A DNA stretch of 64,000 nt from Papio anubis (taxonomy: Eukaryota > Chordata > Mammalia > Primates > Cercopithecidae): the NCBI RefSeq assembly GCF_008728515.1, contig NC_044995.1:39885536-39949535 (forward strand), in the 5' to 3' direction. Below the pieces are notes generated by a model. That model did no database searches and was not told the origin of the DNA. It saw only the letters and a list, made by a program, of their open reading frames with translations. This document shows, in pieces, positions 21,603-33,175 of the stretch. The position numbers and the translations under genes were made by a program. The number at the start of each line of letters is the position of its first letter. Position 1 is the first letter of the stretch.

Positions 21603-22373
21603 TCTTTAGATGTTCTTCACAACTTCAAGTGCATGGAAGGACTCACTGCATAGACACCCATAACCCCAGGCTTTAGGAGGCTGAGGTGGGAGGACTGCTT
21701 AAGCCTAGGAGTTCAAGACCAGCCTGGGCAACATGGTGAGACTCTATTATAAAAATTAGATAAATAAAAAGACTTCCAGTTGGTGATAATGGCAGTTGAG
21801 AAATCCATGGTTGGGAGACAATGGCATCTGCTGGGCAGGGCAGATAAGTGACAGAGGGAGAATGGGTGGGCAGGGGGCTACTGGAACAAAATGGTGGTCT
21901 GGGTCCCACAGCAGCAGAAAGGTCCCACCTGGCCTCTCCTTTCAAGGCCAGGGAGAGGTGGGAAAAGGTGAGGGCTCCCAGGATGCAATGCCAGAGACAT
22001 GGTGATGTCCTTAGGTCCAGGACTGCTGGGGGCAGTGGCACCTGAGGGAGGTAGGTGTGGAAGGGCATCCTTGTGTGGACTGGGGAGGGAGCATGAAGGA
22101 GCACGGGGTAAAGTTCAAATCATGGTTGAGGCCAGTTCAAGCTAAGGGTAAAAGTGCCTGGGGGAGGGCATGAGAGTCAAGTCAGGTTTGGGCGACAGGG
22201 CAGAGAGTTTCTAAGTTATATGTGTCTGCTGAGGGATCCAGCATGACTGGGTCCAGTCAGGGAGTTAGGGGCATTCAGAGTGAAGGGTTGGATCCTGGAC
22301 ATTTGTGCAGGCCAGGAGGGAAGAGGAAAGTAGTAGCAGGGAGCATAGAGTCCATGGGTATTGGGTGTGTGTC
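21603..22373 (+). repeat. Duplicated block, copy 1: ZNF433-like 3' end plus downstream DNA
   Basis: Starts inside the terminal finger ('tttagatgttcttcacaac') and runs through an Alu-like monomer and a 600-base flank. The whole block recurs at 23,423-24,507. It ends abruptly at 'gtgtgtgtc', where zinc-finger coding resumes. A 3' end placed in the middle of the array is not a plausible gene structure. Confidence 0.85.
21657..21772 (+). repeat. Alu-like monomer
   Basis: Left-arm fragment ('aggaggctgaggtggg' to 'gactctattataa'); its partner is at 23,477-23,595. Confidence 0.75.
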
Positions 22374-23422
22374 AGCCATATGAATGTAAGGAATGTGGAA
22401 AAGCCTTCAAGTGTCCGAGTTCTGTTCGAAGACACGAAAGAACCCACTCTAGGAAAAAACCCTATGAATGTAAACATTGTGGGAAAGTATTATCTTATCT
22501 TACCAGCTTTCAGAACCACCTGGGAATGCACACTGGAGAGATATCTCATAAATGTAAGATATGTGGCAAAGCCTTTTATTCTCCCAGTTCACTTCAAACA
22601 CATGAAAAAACTCACACTGGAGAGAAACCATACAAATGCAACCAATGTGGTAAAGCCTTTAATTCTTCCAGTTCCTTTCGGTATCATGAAAGGACTCCAC
22701 ACTGGAGAGAAACCTTATGAGTGTAAGCAATGTGGAAAAGCCTTCAGATTCGCCTCCTCCCAATTCTTCAAACGCATTTATGGTAATCTACACGTGGAGA
22801 GAAACCCTCGCTACGTAAGGAATGTGGAAAACCATTTAGTAATTTCTCTTTCTTTCAAATACATGAAAGGATGCACAGAGAAGAGAAGCCATATGAATGT
22901 AAGGGTTATGGGAGTGACCGTTTGCTCCAGTAGCTTTATTCTATAGACATGAAAGGACTCACACTGGAAGGAAAACCTATGAATGCAAGCCGTGTGGCAG
23001 ATCCTTCAATTGTTCGAGTTCCTTCGATATCATGGAAGGACTCACACTGGAGAAAAACCCTATGAATGCAAGCAATGTGGAAAAGCCTTCAGATCTGCCT
23101 CACAGCTTCAAATCCACGGAAGGACTCACACTGGAGAGAAACCTTATGAATGTAAGCAGTGTGGGAAAGCCTTTGGATCTGCCTCACACCTTCAAATGCA
23201 TGGAAGGACTCACACTGGAGAGAAACCCTATGAATGTAAGCAGTGTGGGAAATCTTTTGGATGTGCCTCGCGACTTCAAATGCATGGAAGGACTCACACT
23301 GGAGAGAAACCGTATAAATGTAAGCAATGTGGGAAAGCTTTTGGATGTCCCTCAAACCTTCCAAGGCATGGAAGGATCTCACACTGGAGAGAACCGATAA
23401 ATGTGGGCAATGTGGGAAAGCT
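22374..23422 (+). pseudogene. ZNF433: Zinc-finger array, 3' part, of the ZNF433-like gene, with frame breaks
   Basis: Resumes in mid-finger 'YECKECGKAFKCPSSVRRH' with three further fingers and linkers to 22,720. A one-base excess ('actccacac' for 'actcacac') then shifts the frame. From 22,720 to 23,030 fingers are recognisable only across several frames. From 23,030 to about 23,380 four good fingers follow ('CGKAFRSASQL', 'CGKAFGSASHL', 'CGKSFGCASRL', 'CGKAFGCPSNL'), then another shift before the last finger. All breaks are single-base, many near repeats, so sequencing or assembly error is as likely as decay. Finger order agrees with remembered ZNF433. Confidence 0.75.
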
Positions 23423-24507
23423 CCTTTAGATGTTCTCTGGCTAACTTCAAGGTATGGAAGGATCACTGCATAGATACCCATAACCCTAGCTTTAGGAGGC
23501 TGAGGTGGGAGGATCATTAAGCCTAGGAGTTCAAGACCAGCCTGGGCAAATATGGTGAGACTCCTCTATTATAAAAATTAGATAAATAAAAAAGACTTCC
23601 AGCTGGTGAGGCAGTTGAGAAATCCAGGTTGGGAGACAATGGCATCTGCTGGGCAGGGCAGATAAGTGACAGAGGGAGAATGGGTGGGCAGGGGCTACTG
23701 GAACAAAATGGTGGTCTGGGTCCCACAGCAGCAGAAAGGTCCCACCTGGCCTCTCCCTTTCTTTTTTTTTTTTTTTTGAGACGTGAGTCTCGCTCTGTCA
23801 CCCAGGCTGGAGTGCAGGGCTGATCTCAGCTCACTGCAAGCTTCCTCCTCTCGGGTTCACGCCATTCTCCTGCCTCAGCTCTCCCGAGTAGCTGGGACTA
23901 CAGGCAACCGCCACTTCGGCCTCGCCAGTTTTTTTTTTTTTTTTGTATTTTTAGTAGAGACGGGTTTCACCGTGTTAGCTGTGATGGTCTCTGGACTCTG
24001 ATTCCTCGTGATCCGCCTGCCTCGCCTCCCAAAGTGCTGGGATTACAGGCCTGAGCCACTGCTGCTCGGCCTGGCCTCCTTTCAAGGCCAGGGAGAGGTG
24101 GGAAAGGTGAGGGACCCCAGGATGCAAATGTGCCAGAGACATGGTGATGTCCTTAGGTCCAGGACTGCTGGGGGGGCAGTGGCACCTGAGGGAGTGTGTA
24201 GGTGTGGAAGGGCATCCTTGTGTGGACTGGGAGGGAGAAGAAGGAGCACGGGTAAAAGTTCAAATCATGGTTGAGCTGTTCAAGCTAAGGGGTAAAAGTG
24301 CCTGGGAGGGGTATGAGAGCCAGGTTTGGGCATAGGCAGAGAGTTTCTGTTATATGTGTTCATGAGGGATTCAGCATGACTGGGTCCAGCCAGGGAGTTA
24401 GGGGCATTCAGAGTGAAGGGTTGGACCCGGACATTTGTGCAGGCCAGGAGGGAAGAGGAAAGTAGTAGCAGGGAGCATAGAGTCCATGGGTATTGGGTGT
24501 GTGTCCT
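23423..24507 (+). repeat. Duplicated block, copy 2, carrying an extra young Alu
   Basis: Repeats 21,603-22,373 closely ('ggcatctgctgggcagggc', 'gacagagggagaatgggtgg', 'catagagtccatgggtatt'). It differs by small indels and by the Alu at 23,762-24,073. It follows the natural 3' end of the array, so this is the expected position. Confidence 0.88.
23762..24073 (-). repeat. Young Alu present in copy 2 only
   Basis: Reverse-strand Alu flanked by 'tggcctctccctttc' and 'tggcctcctttc', which in copy 1 is a single uninterrupted 'tggcctctcctttc'. Copy 1 is thus an empty site. Many single-base irregularities ('gagacgtgagtctcgc'). Confidence 0.92.
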
Positions 24508-24530
24508 GTCAACCTCACTGAGGTTGACAT
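24508..24530. repeat. Short perfect inverted repeat
   Basis: 'gtcaacctca' and 'tgaggttgac' separated by one base, directly after the end of the duplicated block. It could form a 10-bp hairpin. Confidence 0.85.
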
Positions 24531-24654
24531 TCTCCTGAGGCAGGAGAATGGCGTGAACCCGGGAGGTGGAGCTTGCAGTGAGCCAAGATCGCACAACTGC
24601 ACTCCAGCCTGGGTGACAGAGCAAGACTCTGTCTCAAAAAAAAAAAAAAAAAAA
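24530..24654 (+). repeat. Alu right-arm fragment
   Basis: Begins 'cctgaggcaggagaatgg' and ends in a long A-run. Confidence 0.92.
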
Positions 24655-24679
24655 AGCACTATATACAACTAAAAATAAA

Positions 24680-24922
24680 GGGCTAGATGTGGTGGCTTAC
24701 ACCTGTTATCCAAACACTTTGGGAGGCCAAGGCATTTTTTTTTAGTAGAGACGAGGTTACACCGTGTTAGCCAAGGCATTGGTCTCGGGATTCCTGACCT
24801 CGTGATCCACCTGCCTTGGCCTCCCAAAGTGCTGGGATTACAGGTGTGAGCCACCGCGCCCAGCCTTAGCTGTTTATTTTAAAGTGTTGGGATTACAGGT
24901 GTGAGCCACCATGCCTGGCCAG
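24680..24922. repeat. Opposed Alu fragments
   Basis: A plus-strand Alu start (24,680-24,735) switches to a minus-strand Alu end (24,736-24,865) at 'ccaaggca', followed by a 43-base minus-strand stub (24,880-24,922). 'ccaaggcatt' occurs twice around the switch. Confidence 0.8.
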
Positions 24923-26040
24923 AAAGTGACATTGTTTACTTGCCACAGGTCAAGAACCCTCTACAGATAATGTGTAGATAAGTTATGAGGCCAGTTTTCC
25001 CAAGGGCTCTTATTAGTTCCATAAGTCAACTTTGCTTCTTTAAGGAAAGCATGCCATTCCAGACAAAGCCTTGGTAAAATAACCAGTTTTTCCAGTTGTG
25101 TCCTGTTACAACAGAAAATAGATTCTTACTGCACTTATGCAAATAACTATACTGCCATAAGTTGAGAATAATCACAAGGTTTTTTTTTTTAAATTCTGGA
25201 GAAATCCAGTACAGGTAAAGCAATATGCTCAAAATTTTTTGCTTCCAGGAGTATACTTTATTCAATTGCTAAATGTTCTAAATAGCTCAAAAGAAAAGGT
25301 TTTCTTGACACTAAAAAAAAAAAAAAGAATTTGCAATATTTAACACATCAGCTCTTTTTGACAGTCCTGGAAGTTTGTTTTTTTCCCCTCTATTCCAATA
25401 GCACAATTTCTAAAGTTATTAAATACCTGCATTCAAGAGTACATGTCAGAATCCTATATCTGATTATAAACTGCTTTTTGGAAAGGATCAAAACAAGACA
25501 ATTGTCTATGGATGACAAAAGTCTGAAGACAGCTATTATTAGAGTCACAATTGACTATGAATTTTGGTTACACGTGTGGCATACAACAATTTTACATAAC
25601 ATGTATATACTAAGTCATATCAGAATCATGAGTTTCCCATAACTTTGGAATATACACCAATAACATTTATACAAATACAGCCCAAAGAAAGGCAAATACC
25701 ATTTCATAATTGACAATGCTTCCTGTATGACTTTTATACCAAATAAGCCAAATGTGTCATTTTTGGACATCAGGGGACTTAATATCTAAAAGATTTTGGA
25801 AAGTTTGTCAAATATTAAAGGTTTAAAGCACTGGATATCATAAAATACGATCACGGGTTATTCATTTAGTCAAAGTGGTAACTCAAAACTTTTTTAAAAA
25901 GGTAAAACCCTTTACTCTGAAGAAGATTCAGCTTTCCAAGCAAGACCAAATGAAGATAGCATGAGGCCAACTGAATCTGTCTCCTCTCTCTTCTTTTTTT
26001 GTAGTTTACTCAAAAGGCAAACAAAAATCTTTTATTTTAC
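24923..26040. other. AT-rich intergenic DNA, not identified
   Basis: No supported coding frame; the longest are under 110 codons without recognised domains. The text from 24,930 to 25,320 ('cttgccacaggtcaag', 'ttcccaagggctcttatt') looks like part of an old interspersed element but I cannot name it. An A-run is at 25,310-25,326. Confidence 0.5.
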
Positions 26041-26340
26041 TTATTTATTTTTGTTTTGTGACACTGTCTTGCTTTGTCACCCAGGCTAAAGTGCAGTAAT
26101 GCGATCTCAGCTCATTGCAACCTCCGCCTCCTGGATAAAAGTTATTTTCCTGCCTCAGGCTCCTGAGCAGCTGGGATTAAAGGTGTGTGTCACCACGCCT
26201 GGCTAAGTTTTGTATTTTTAGTAGAGGCAGGGTTTCACCATGTTGGCCAGGCTGGTCTCAAACTCCTGATTTCAAGTGATCCACCCGCCTCAGCCTCCCA
26301 AAGTGATGGGATTACAGGCAGGAGCCACCATGCCCGGCCT
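26041..26340 (-). repeat. Alu
   Basis: Reverse-strand Alu ending 'ccaccatgcccggcc'; 'tcttttatt' and 'cttttttatta' flank it. Confidence 0.93.
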
Positions 26341-26404
26341 TTTTATTATCTCTTAATATTATATTTTTCAAAACAAAATCAAATTTTATTTATGCATTAG
26401 TGCA

Positions 26405-27023
26405 GTTTTTTTTGTTTTTTTTGTTTTTTTTTTTGAGATGGAGTCTCTCTCTGTCGCCCAGGCTAGAGTGCAGTGGTGCAATCTTGGCTCGCTGCAACCT
26501 CAATACTCCTGGTTTTGCAATACTCCTGCCTCAACCTCCCGAGTAGCTGGGATTATAGGCTTGTTCCACGACGCCCGGCTAATTTTTTCTAGTTTTAGTA
26601 GAGATGGGGTTTCACTGTGTTAGCCAGGATGATCTTGATCTCCTGACCTCGTGATCCGCCCCCCTCGGCCTCCCAAAGTGCTGGAATTACAGGTGCAGGT
26701 GTGAGCTACTGCGCCTAACCTTTTTTTTTCTTTTTTTTTTAAAGATGGAGTCCCACTCTGTCACCTGGGCTGGAGTATAGTGGCATAATCTTGGTTCACT
26801 GCAACCTCCACCCCCCGAGCTCAAGCAATCCTCCCACCTCAGCCTCCCAAGTAGTTGGGACCACAGATGTGTGTCACCACACCCAGCTAAGTTTCTGAAT
26901 TTTTGGTAGAGACAGGGTTTCACATTTTGCCCGGGCAGGTGTCAAACTCCTGAGCTCAAGTGATCCACCTGACTTGGCCTCCCAAAGTGCTGGGATTACA
27001 AGCATAAGCCACCACACCCAGCC
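26405..27023 (-). repeat. Two adjacent Alus (26405-26721, 26722-27023)
   Basis: Both reverse-strand, stacked. The pair is bracketed by 'gcattagtg' and 'ccattagtg'. Confidence 0.93.
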
Positions 27024-27302
27024 CATTAGTGTATCTTTAATGCTAAAGCTAATTTTAAACAAAATTTTATAAATCTATCCAGTTCTAATTTGTTTGACCA
27101 TAAGGTAAGATTTTCATAAACTTTTTATAATTTTTGCCTTGTTAAAGAACAAATCAATATTCCAGAAACCCTACTATTTTGACATATGGGCTGAGATTCT
27201 GGCCCTGTATCAGTGTGCTTTTAATATTTAATTTATGGAAGAGCTAAATATCCTTTTAATTTTAGTTAAGTTGCTCACACACAGAATTGTTTACAAATTT
27301 AT

Positions 27303-27596
27303 TATTATTTTTTTTGAGATGGAGTCTTACTCTGTCTCCCAGGCCGGAGTGCATTGGCGCGATCTGGGCTCACTGCAACCTCCACCTCCAAGGTTCAAGC
27401 AATTATCCTGCCTCAGCCTCCTGAGTAGCTGGGACTACAGGTGCACGCCACCACACCTGGCTAATTTTTTGTATGTTTAGTAGAGATGGGGTTTCATCAT
27501 GTTGGCCAAGCTGGTCTTGAACTCCTGACCTCATGATCCACCTGCCTTGGCCTCCCAAAATGCTGAGATTATGGGCATGAGCCACCGCACCTGGCC
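27303..27596 (-). repeat. Alu
   Basis: Reverse-strand Alu flanked by 'tacaaattta' on both sides. Confidence 0.95.
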
Positions 27597-27899
27597 TACA
27601 AATTTAATTTTTTATAAACTTTACCACATGCTTAAACTTTCAGTTTTATCCTAATTTTTTACTCCTTTAATCTAGGCCAAAGAAAAAAAGGAAAATCCAC
27701 ATTCCCATGCGTTATAATCTTTTACCAAAAACATATTTCACTTTCCTTACACATCTTGCATATGAAACTGTTTTTTCAGTAGACTTAATTACATGTTACA
27801 GTGTTAACTCTTAGCAACTTTTATTTTTGGTGAAAAACTTGGCAAGTAAGCGATTTTAATTATGTACTAGGTGTGGAGCCTACGAACCTTTGTGAGAAG
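27597..27899. other. AT-rich intergenic DNA, nothing recognised
   Basis: No gene or repeat identified. Confidence 0.5.
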
Positions 27900-28870
27900 C
27901 AGTATTGTGGTAGAAAAACTTAAATTGTAATTGATGAACTGCTGAAGGCTGAATGGGGACAAGGTTCAGAGATAAAACCTCTAGGGAGCTCAGTCTTAAC
28001 AAAAAGCAAATGTTTAGCAAAATTTAAAACTTTTGCCCATGAGAGGCACTACAGAGGGAAAAGGCACCCTACCGAAATGGGAAAGTTTCCCTCATTCCCT
28101 TAGCAGGTGTGCGATGGGGGTGTGACTTGCTTCTACAGTGCCCTGTTGCTCAAACCTCTAGGGGAGCATACAGATGGGCAGGCTGTGAGGCTCTGACCCC
28201 ACAGCAGTGTCGAGTGGTGAATGTTTCCAGCTCCTGAAGCCCCAGTGGGTGTGTGTTACAGGGTGCTCTCTTAGTCTGCCTGGAGGCAGCTTGTGTTCAT
28301 GAGCTCAATGAGACCCTCTACCTTGTTGCAAGGACAGAGGGCTTTCTGTATCCCGGGTTCTTGCCTTAGTGAACCGGAAGAGTCAGATCACACATGGGCG
28401 TGGAGAATGAGCGAAAAGTTTTATTGAGTGGAAGTGATGGGGGAGCCAGAAGTGAGAGGGTCTTCCCGGGAGTTGGGCTGCTCGATGGCCCCAGCTCGGC
28501 CAAACTCTGCCTTGTCCCACCAGTCCCGCCAGTTGATGGGCTGCCTTGTCCACCAGCTGATGGCCTGCTGGCGTGCCAGTGCCTGTCAGTGTGCTCTTCT
28601 GCTGGCGTGCTCCTCTTGACAACCAGCTGCTTGTGTGTCTGCCCACTAGGGTCTGGGGTTTTTATAGGCCCAGGATGGGGCATGGTGGGCCAGGGTGGTC
28701 TTGGGAAATGCAACATTTGGGCAGGAAATGACTGTCCTCACCTAGGTCTGTCGGGGTGGAGCCCTAGCCAGGGATCACACCCTCCTCTACCCAGCACTTT
28801 CCTTACCCTCTTCCGTATTATTTAAAGGGATCACGCTCTTCCCTTCCCGAAACGTCTGTATCGCCATGAC
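27900..28870 (-). mobile_element. Solo ERV1-type LTR
   Basis: On the minus strand: TATA-like 'cctataaaaaccccag' near 28,655-28,670, a repetitive 'gcacgccagcag' stretch, then 'cactcaataaaacttttcgc' (polyadenylation signal, about 28,410-28,430) and a long 3' region with 'aagaacccgggatacag'. This promoter-to-polyA order marks an LTR of roughly 0.9 kb. No internal retroviral sequence adjoins it. The family is not named with confidence. The GC-rich frames inside it are not genes. Confidence 0.72.
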
Positions 28871-28879
28871 ACTGGAGCA

Positions 28880-29692
28880 AATATAAGCAAGTCATACATC
28901 TGGCAAGGTCTTAATATTCAGAAAATACAATCAACTCCTACATCCAACTACAAAGAAAAAAATTCAAACACCCCAAATATAAAGTTTTGGAAAGAATATT
29001 GAAAAAATGGAACCCACGTGCCCTGTCCAAAGGATTGTAAAATGGCTCAACCTCTATGGAAAACAGTATGGTGGTGCTCAAAAGCTAATTTAAAAAATGT
29101 TATCTTCCAGCAACCCACTTCCAGGTCTATTTTTATTCAATTTAAATAAATTGAAAATTGGATCTTGAAGAGATATTTGAAAACCATGGTTCACAATAGC
29201 TAAGAAGTAGATCAATCCATCAATGTCCATTGATGGTTGAATGGATAACCAAAATGTGGTAAGCATATACATACAATGGGATATTATTTAGCGTTAGAAA
29301 ATAACATCGTGTTCCACGGTACAAGCAATGGTATATTAACTGCAAAAAGCCAGTCACAAAAATTAAAATACAGTATTATTCATCTTAGAGAAGTAGATTT
29401 GTCAAACTATCTTAACTATACATGTAAAATTCCTTCAGCTGGTATATTTTAAGATTTCTTACACTACTTAAGTACAATAAATTATGTACCAAGTAAAAAA
29501 CTAATTGCTTAAAAGATGGGAAAGTATCTGAATGACATTTCTGCAAGATATATGCAAATGGTTAATAAGCATGCAAAAGATGGTCAACGTCAGGAGTCAT
29601 TAGGCACAAGGATTTACACAATGTAGTTGAGTGGTTATTGAGTGTTTTCCACTCATGAAAAATATTTATAAACAAAATTTAAAAATTTACAT
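28880..29692 (+). mobile_element. Old L1 3'-end fragment; end of the inverted arm
   Basis: 'ctctatggaaaacagtatgg' and 'tccattgatgg' are L1 3'-end text. 29,080-29,310 is the inverted counterpart of 17,345-17,100. 29,320-29,692 is AT-rich without recognised features. Confidence 0.65.
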
Positions 29693-29976
29693 AGGTCAGG
29701 TGTGGTGGCTCACATCTGTAAATTCCGGCACTTTGGGAGGCTGAGGCAGGTGGATCACTTGAAGTCATGAGTTCAAGACCAGTCTGCATGGTGAAACCCT
29801 GTCTCTACTAAAAATATAAAAAATTAGCCCAGTGTGGTGGCATACATAGGTAATCCAGCAACTCAGGAGGCTGAGGCAGGATAACAGCTTGAACCCAGGA
29901 GGTGGAGGTTGCAGTGAGCCAAGATTGTGCCACTGCACTCCAGCCTGGGCAACAGAGCAAGATTCCATCTCAAACT
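29693..29976 (+). repeat. Alu
   Basis: Plus-strand Alu; 'acttacatagagcc' after it and 'atttacataggtc' before it suggest the target duplication. Confidence 0.93.
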
Positions 29977-31048
29977 TACATAGAGCCACTTATTTCTCTG
30001 TCAAAAAATAAACAATATTGCAGCAGTTTCAAATGTATCACTGGGGACACATAGTGGATAATGTCCACTATAGAGGGGAAATGGGTGTTCTGGAATGTGG
30101 GGAAGAAACCAGAAACTTAAGGATTTATCATCAGCCCTAGTAAGAACTAGGCTGGGGGGAATCTCAAGGACTGCTTCCTTGACCAAAGTTGAGTCAGGCT
30201 CCTCAGAACGCTCTTCTTGACCAGGCTTTGAGCTTAGAATGCCCTCAAATTTGGTATCTAATCAAGTTCCATTTCCCCCATCTATGATAATTAATCAGTC
30301 TCCCAACTCTTGACACCTAACCAAGTTCCATCTTCTCCCTCACCTTGCCCTTTAGCTATAATTCTCTTGTTGATGCATTCAAGACTGAGTTCAGTCTCTT
30401 TCCCATACTACAGTTCTCCTGACACATACTGCAATTATGTTGAGTGAAGCCTTGACATTTTAAAGAAGTTTTCAGCGCAATCTCCCTCTGCATGGAATAA
30501 GGACTTAGACTTGAGACCCTGCTTCCTATGTCTGGAATGGTTGGTGATAAAAAGCTGCCTTTCTTTGGGGAGGAAGGAGGGTGTCCTGAGAGTGTCTATA
30601 CTTACAAATCCAAACACAAGGTCAGATTTCTCTCCTGATGACCACTTTGTTGTCACCCCATACACTGGGAGAGACTGGGGACTGTGGGCACACCACTGCC
30701 CGAGAGAACTGCAGGGTAGAGTTCATTTCCTGCAGTAATGGGCCACGATGCCTCAGAGTGCTGGCTACCAATAAAGACTCTACTCTGTGTCATGAAGGGG
30801 AATGACCAGATTTTCAATATGGAAGCTTTTCTCTCATTTGGTGAATTCTCTTGTCAAATTCCCCACCTTTTTTTTCTTTTCTTTTTTTTTTTTTTTTAAG
30901 CATATAGCACCCAGTATTCCCAGGCATTCTCCATCCATTTACTAATCAGGCCCAATCCTGCTTAGCGCTGGTGAACAGATGAGGAGTTTAGGGTGGCATG
31001 GCCACACATGCTTCAATTTCTTGATGGTGTTTTTCGAAGCACAAAAGT
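29977..31048. other. Inverted-duplication arm, intergenic
   Basis: 30,010-30,705 is the reverse-complement counterpart of 14,976-16,400 (two stretches, separated on the other side by Alus). 30,706-31,048 has a T-run at 30,880-30,898 and no recognised gene. Confidence 0.65.
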
Positions 31049-31342
31049 TTTTTGTTTTTGTTTTTAGACAGAGTCTTGCTCTGGTGCCCAGGCTGGAGTG
31101 CAGCGGCGTGATCTCGGCTTACTACTACCTCCACCTCCTGGGTTCAAGCGATTCTCCTGCCTCAGTCTCCTGAGTAGCTGGGATTACAGGCATGTGACAC
31201 CCACGCCCAGCTAATTTTTCTATTTGTAGTAGAGATGGTGTTTCACCATGTTGGCCTGGCTGGTCTTGAACTCCTGACCTCATGATCCCTAGGCCTCCCA
31301 AAGTGCTGGGATTACAGGTGTGAGTCATCATCATTCCTGGCC
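31049..31342 (-). repeat. Alu
   Basis: Reverse-strand Alu with a 14-base target duplication 'gaagcacaaaagtt' on both sides. Confidence 0.96.
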
Positions 31343-31464
31343 AGAAGCACAAAAGTTTTAAATTCTAATGTAGTCTAAATGACATACTTGTTCTTTGATC
31401 CAAGGGCTCCTGGTGTCATGTCATAGAATCTTTTTCCTAAGTCCAAGATTATTAAGAATTTTGG

Positions 31465-32041
31465 GGCCAGGTGTAGTGGTTCACACTTGTAATCCCAGCA
31501 CTTTGGGAGGCTAAGGCAGGAGGATCACTTGAGGTCAGGTGTTGGAGACCAGCCTGGCCAACATGGTGAAACCCCAAATCTACTAAAAATACAAAAATTA
31601 GCTGGACGTGATGGTGCACACCTGCAATCCCAGCTACTCAGGAGGCTGAAGCACGATAATCACTTGAACCTGGGAGGCAGAGGTTGCAGTGAGCCGACAT
31701 CATGCCCCTGGGCAACAGAGCAAGACTCTGTCTAAAAAAAAAAAAAAAAGAAGGCTGGGCGCAGGGGCTCATGCCTATAATCCCAGCACTTTGGGAGGCC
31801 GAGGCCAGAGGATCATGAGAAGAGATCGAGACCATCCTGGCTAACACGGTGAAACCCCGTCTCTACTAAAAATACAAAAATATTAGCCAGGCCTCGTGGC
31901 GGGCGCCTGTAGTCCCAGCTATTCAGAACGCTGAGGCAGAATGGCATGAACCTGGGAGGCGGAGCTTGTGAGATTGTGCCACTGCACTCCAGCCTGGGCG
32001 ACAGAGTGAGACTCTGTCTCAAAAAAAAAAAAAAAAAAAAA
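31465..32041 (+). repeat. Two tandem Alus (31465-31751, 31752-32041)
   Basis: Both plus-strand, the second inserted in the A-run of the first; 'attaagaatttt' and 'attatgaagatttt' flank the pair. Confidence 0.94.
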
Positions 32042-32389
32042 GATTATGAAGATTTTGTTTGTTTTTTGGGTGGCACTTTCTGTAACATCAAGAGAGGGAG
32101 TTTCTCTTCTGTTCCCATGAGAGGATAAGACTGGAGTATTTGAATAATTCTGCAGGCTGACATGGTAATGAAATCCACTAAACTATGGAGGATAAAACTC
32201 ATACTATAATTTCATGCTATATACTATAATACTATTTTTATGTGGCAGTTATATATAATGTGCAAGTTATATAACTAAATCATATATACATACATTGCAA
32301 GTATATGTATATACAGGTATATATACACATATACACACCATACGCTACACAAGATGTCAGGCTGTACCATAATACTGTACATGAATATC
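32042..32389. other. AT-rich intergenic DNA with a TA/CA-rich patch
   Basis: 32,270-32,340 is a purine-pyrimidine alternating 'tatatacacatatacac' patch. No gene. Confidence 0.6.
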
Positions 32390-32651
32390 TTCCTTAAATT
32401 TTGAAATAAGCCTCAGCAACATATTTGCAAAAAAAATTCAGCAATTTGTGACAGTATCTAAACCTCATGATCAAGTGGAATTTAATCCAGGAAAGCAATA
32501 TTGCTTTTATCTCCGAAAATCAATTCATTCAATATACCATAATGGAATCAACATGAAAAATCAGTGTCCTTGTAGATGCAGAAAAAGTCTGTGACAAACC
32601 TCAACATCTCATGATTAAAAACAATAAACTAGAAATACAAAAGAATATTCT

Positions 32652-32938
32652 GGCTGTGTACGGTGGCTCACACCTGTAATCCTAGCACTTTGGGAGGCCA
32701 AGGCAGGTGGATCACCTGATGTCGGGAGTTCAAGACCAGCCTGACCAACATGAAGAAACCCCGTCTCTACTAAAAATACAAAATTAGCCGGGCATGGTGG
32801 CGCACGCATGTAATCCCAGCCACTCGGGAGGCTGAGGCAGGACAATCGCTTGAACCCCAGGAGGCGGAGGTTGCAGTCAACCAAAGTTGTGCCATTGTAC
32901 TCCAGCCTGGGCAACAAGAGAGAAATTCCATCTCAAAA
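32652..32938 (+). repeat. Alu
   Basis: Plus-strand Alu in the L1 fragment, target duplication 'aatattct'. Confidence 0.95.
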
Positions 32939-32968
32939 ATAATAATAATAATAATAATGATAATAATA
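32935..32968. repeat. (AAT)n microsatellite at an Alu tail
   Basis: About ten AAT units grown from the Alu A-tail. Confidence 0.95.
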
Positions 32969-33175
32969 TTCTATGACAAGAGGTGCACTAAGAACAAAGA
33001 AAAACCTACTATAAGACAAGTACGAAAATGCAAAACTACCCTCATTCTTGATAATAAAAGACTGCTTTTCCCCAAATCCCACAAGACACGGTGTATACTC
33101 TCACCCCTTCTGTTCAACTCAGAATAAAGGTACTACCTAGGCCAACCAGGCCAGAAAACACAAGCCTTCCGGATT

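Larger units (their letters stand above)
32390..33175 (+). mobile_element. Old L1 ORF2 fragment, split by an Alu
   Basis: 'catgatcaagtggaattt', 'gtagatgcagaaaaag' and 'cctcaacatctcatgatt' followed, after the Alu, by 'ctcaccccttctgttcaac' correspond to the reverse-transcriptase part of L1 ORF2 in order. Many stops; inactive. Confidence 0.78.

Noticed and set aside
28366..28825. GC-rich frames of 87-143 codons
   Set aside because: They lie in the LTR-like block with TATA and polyA signals; no recognised domain and both strands open.
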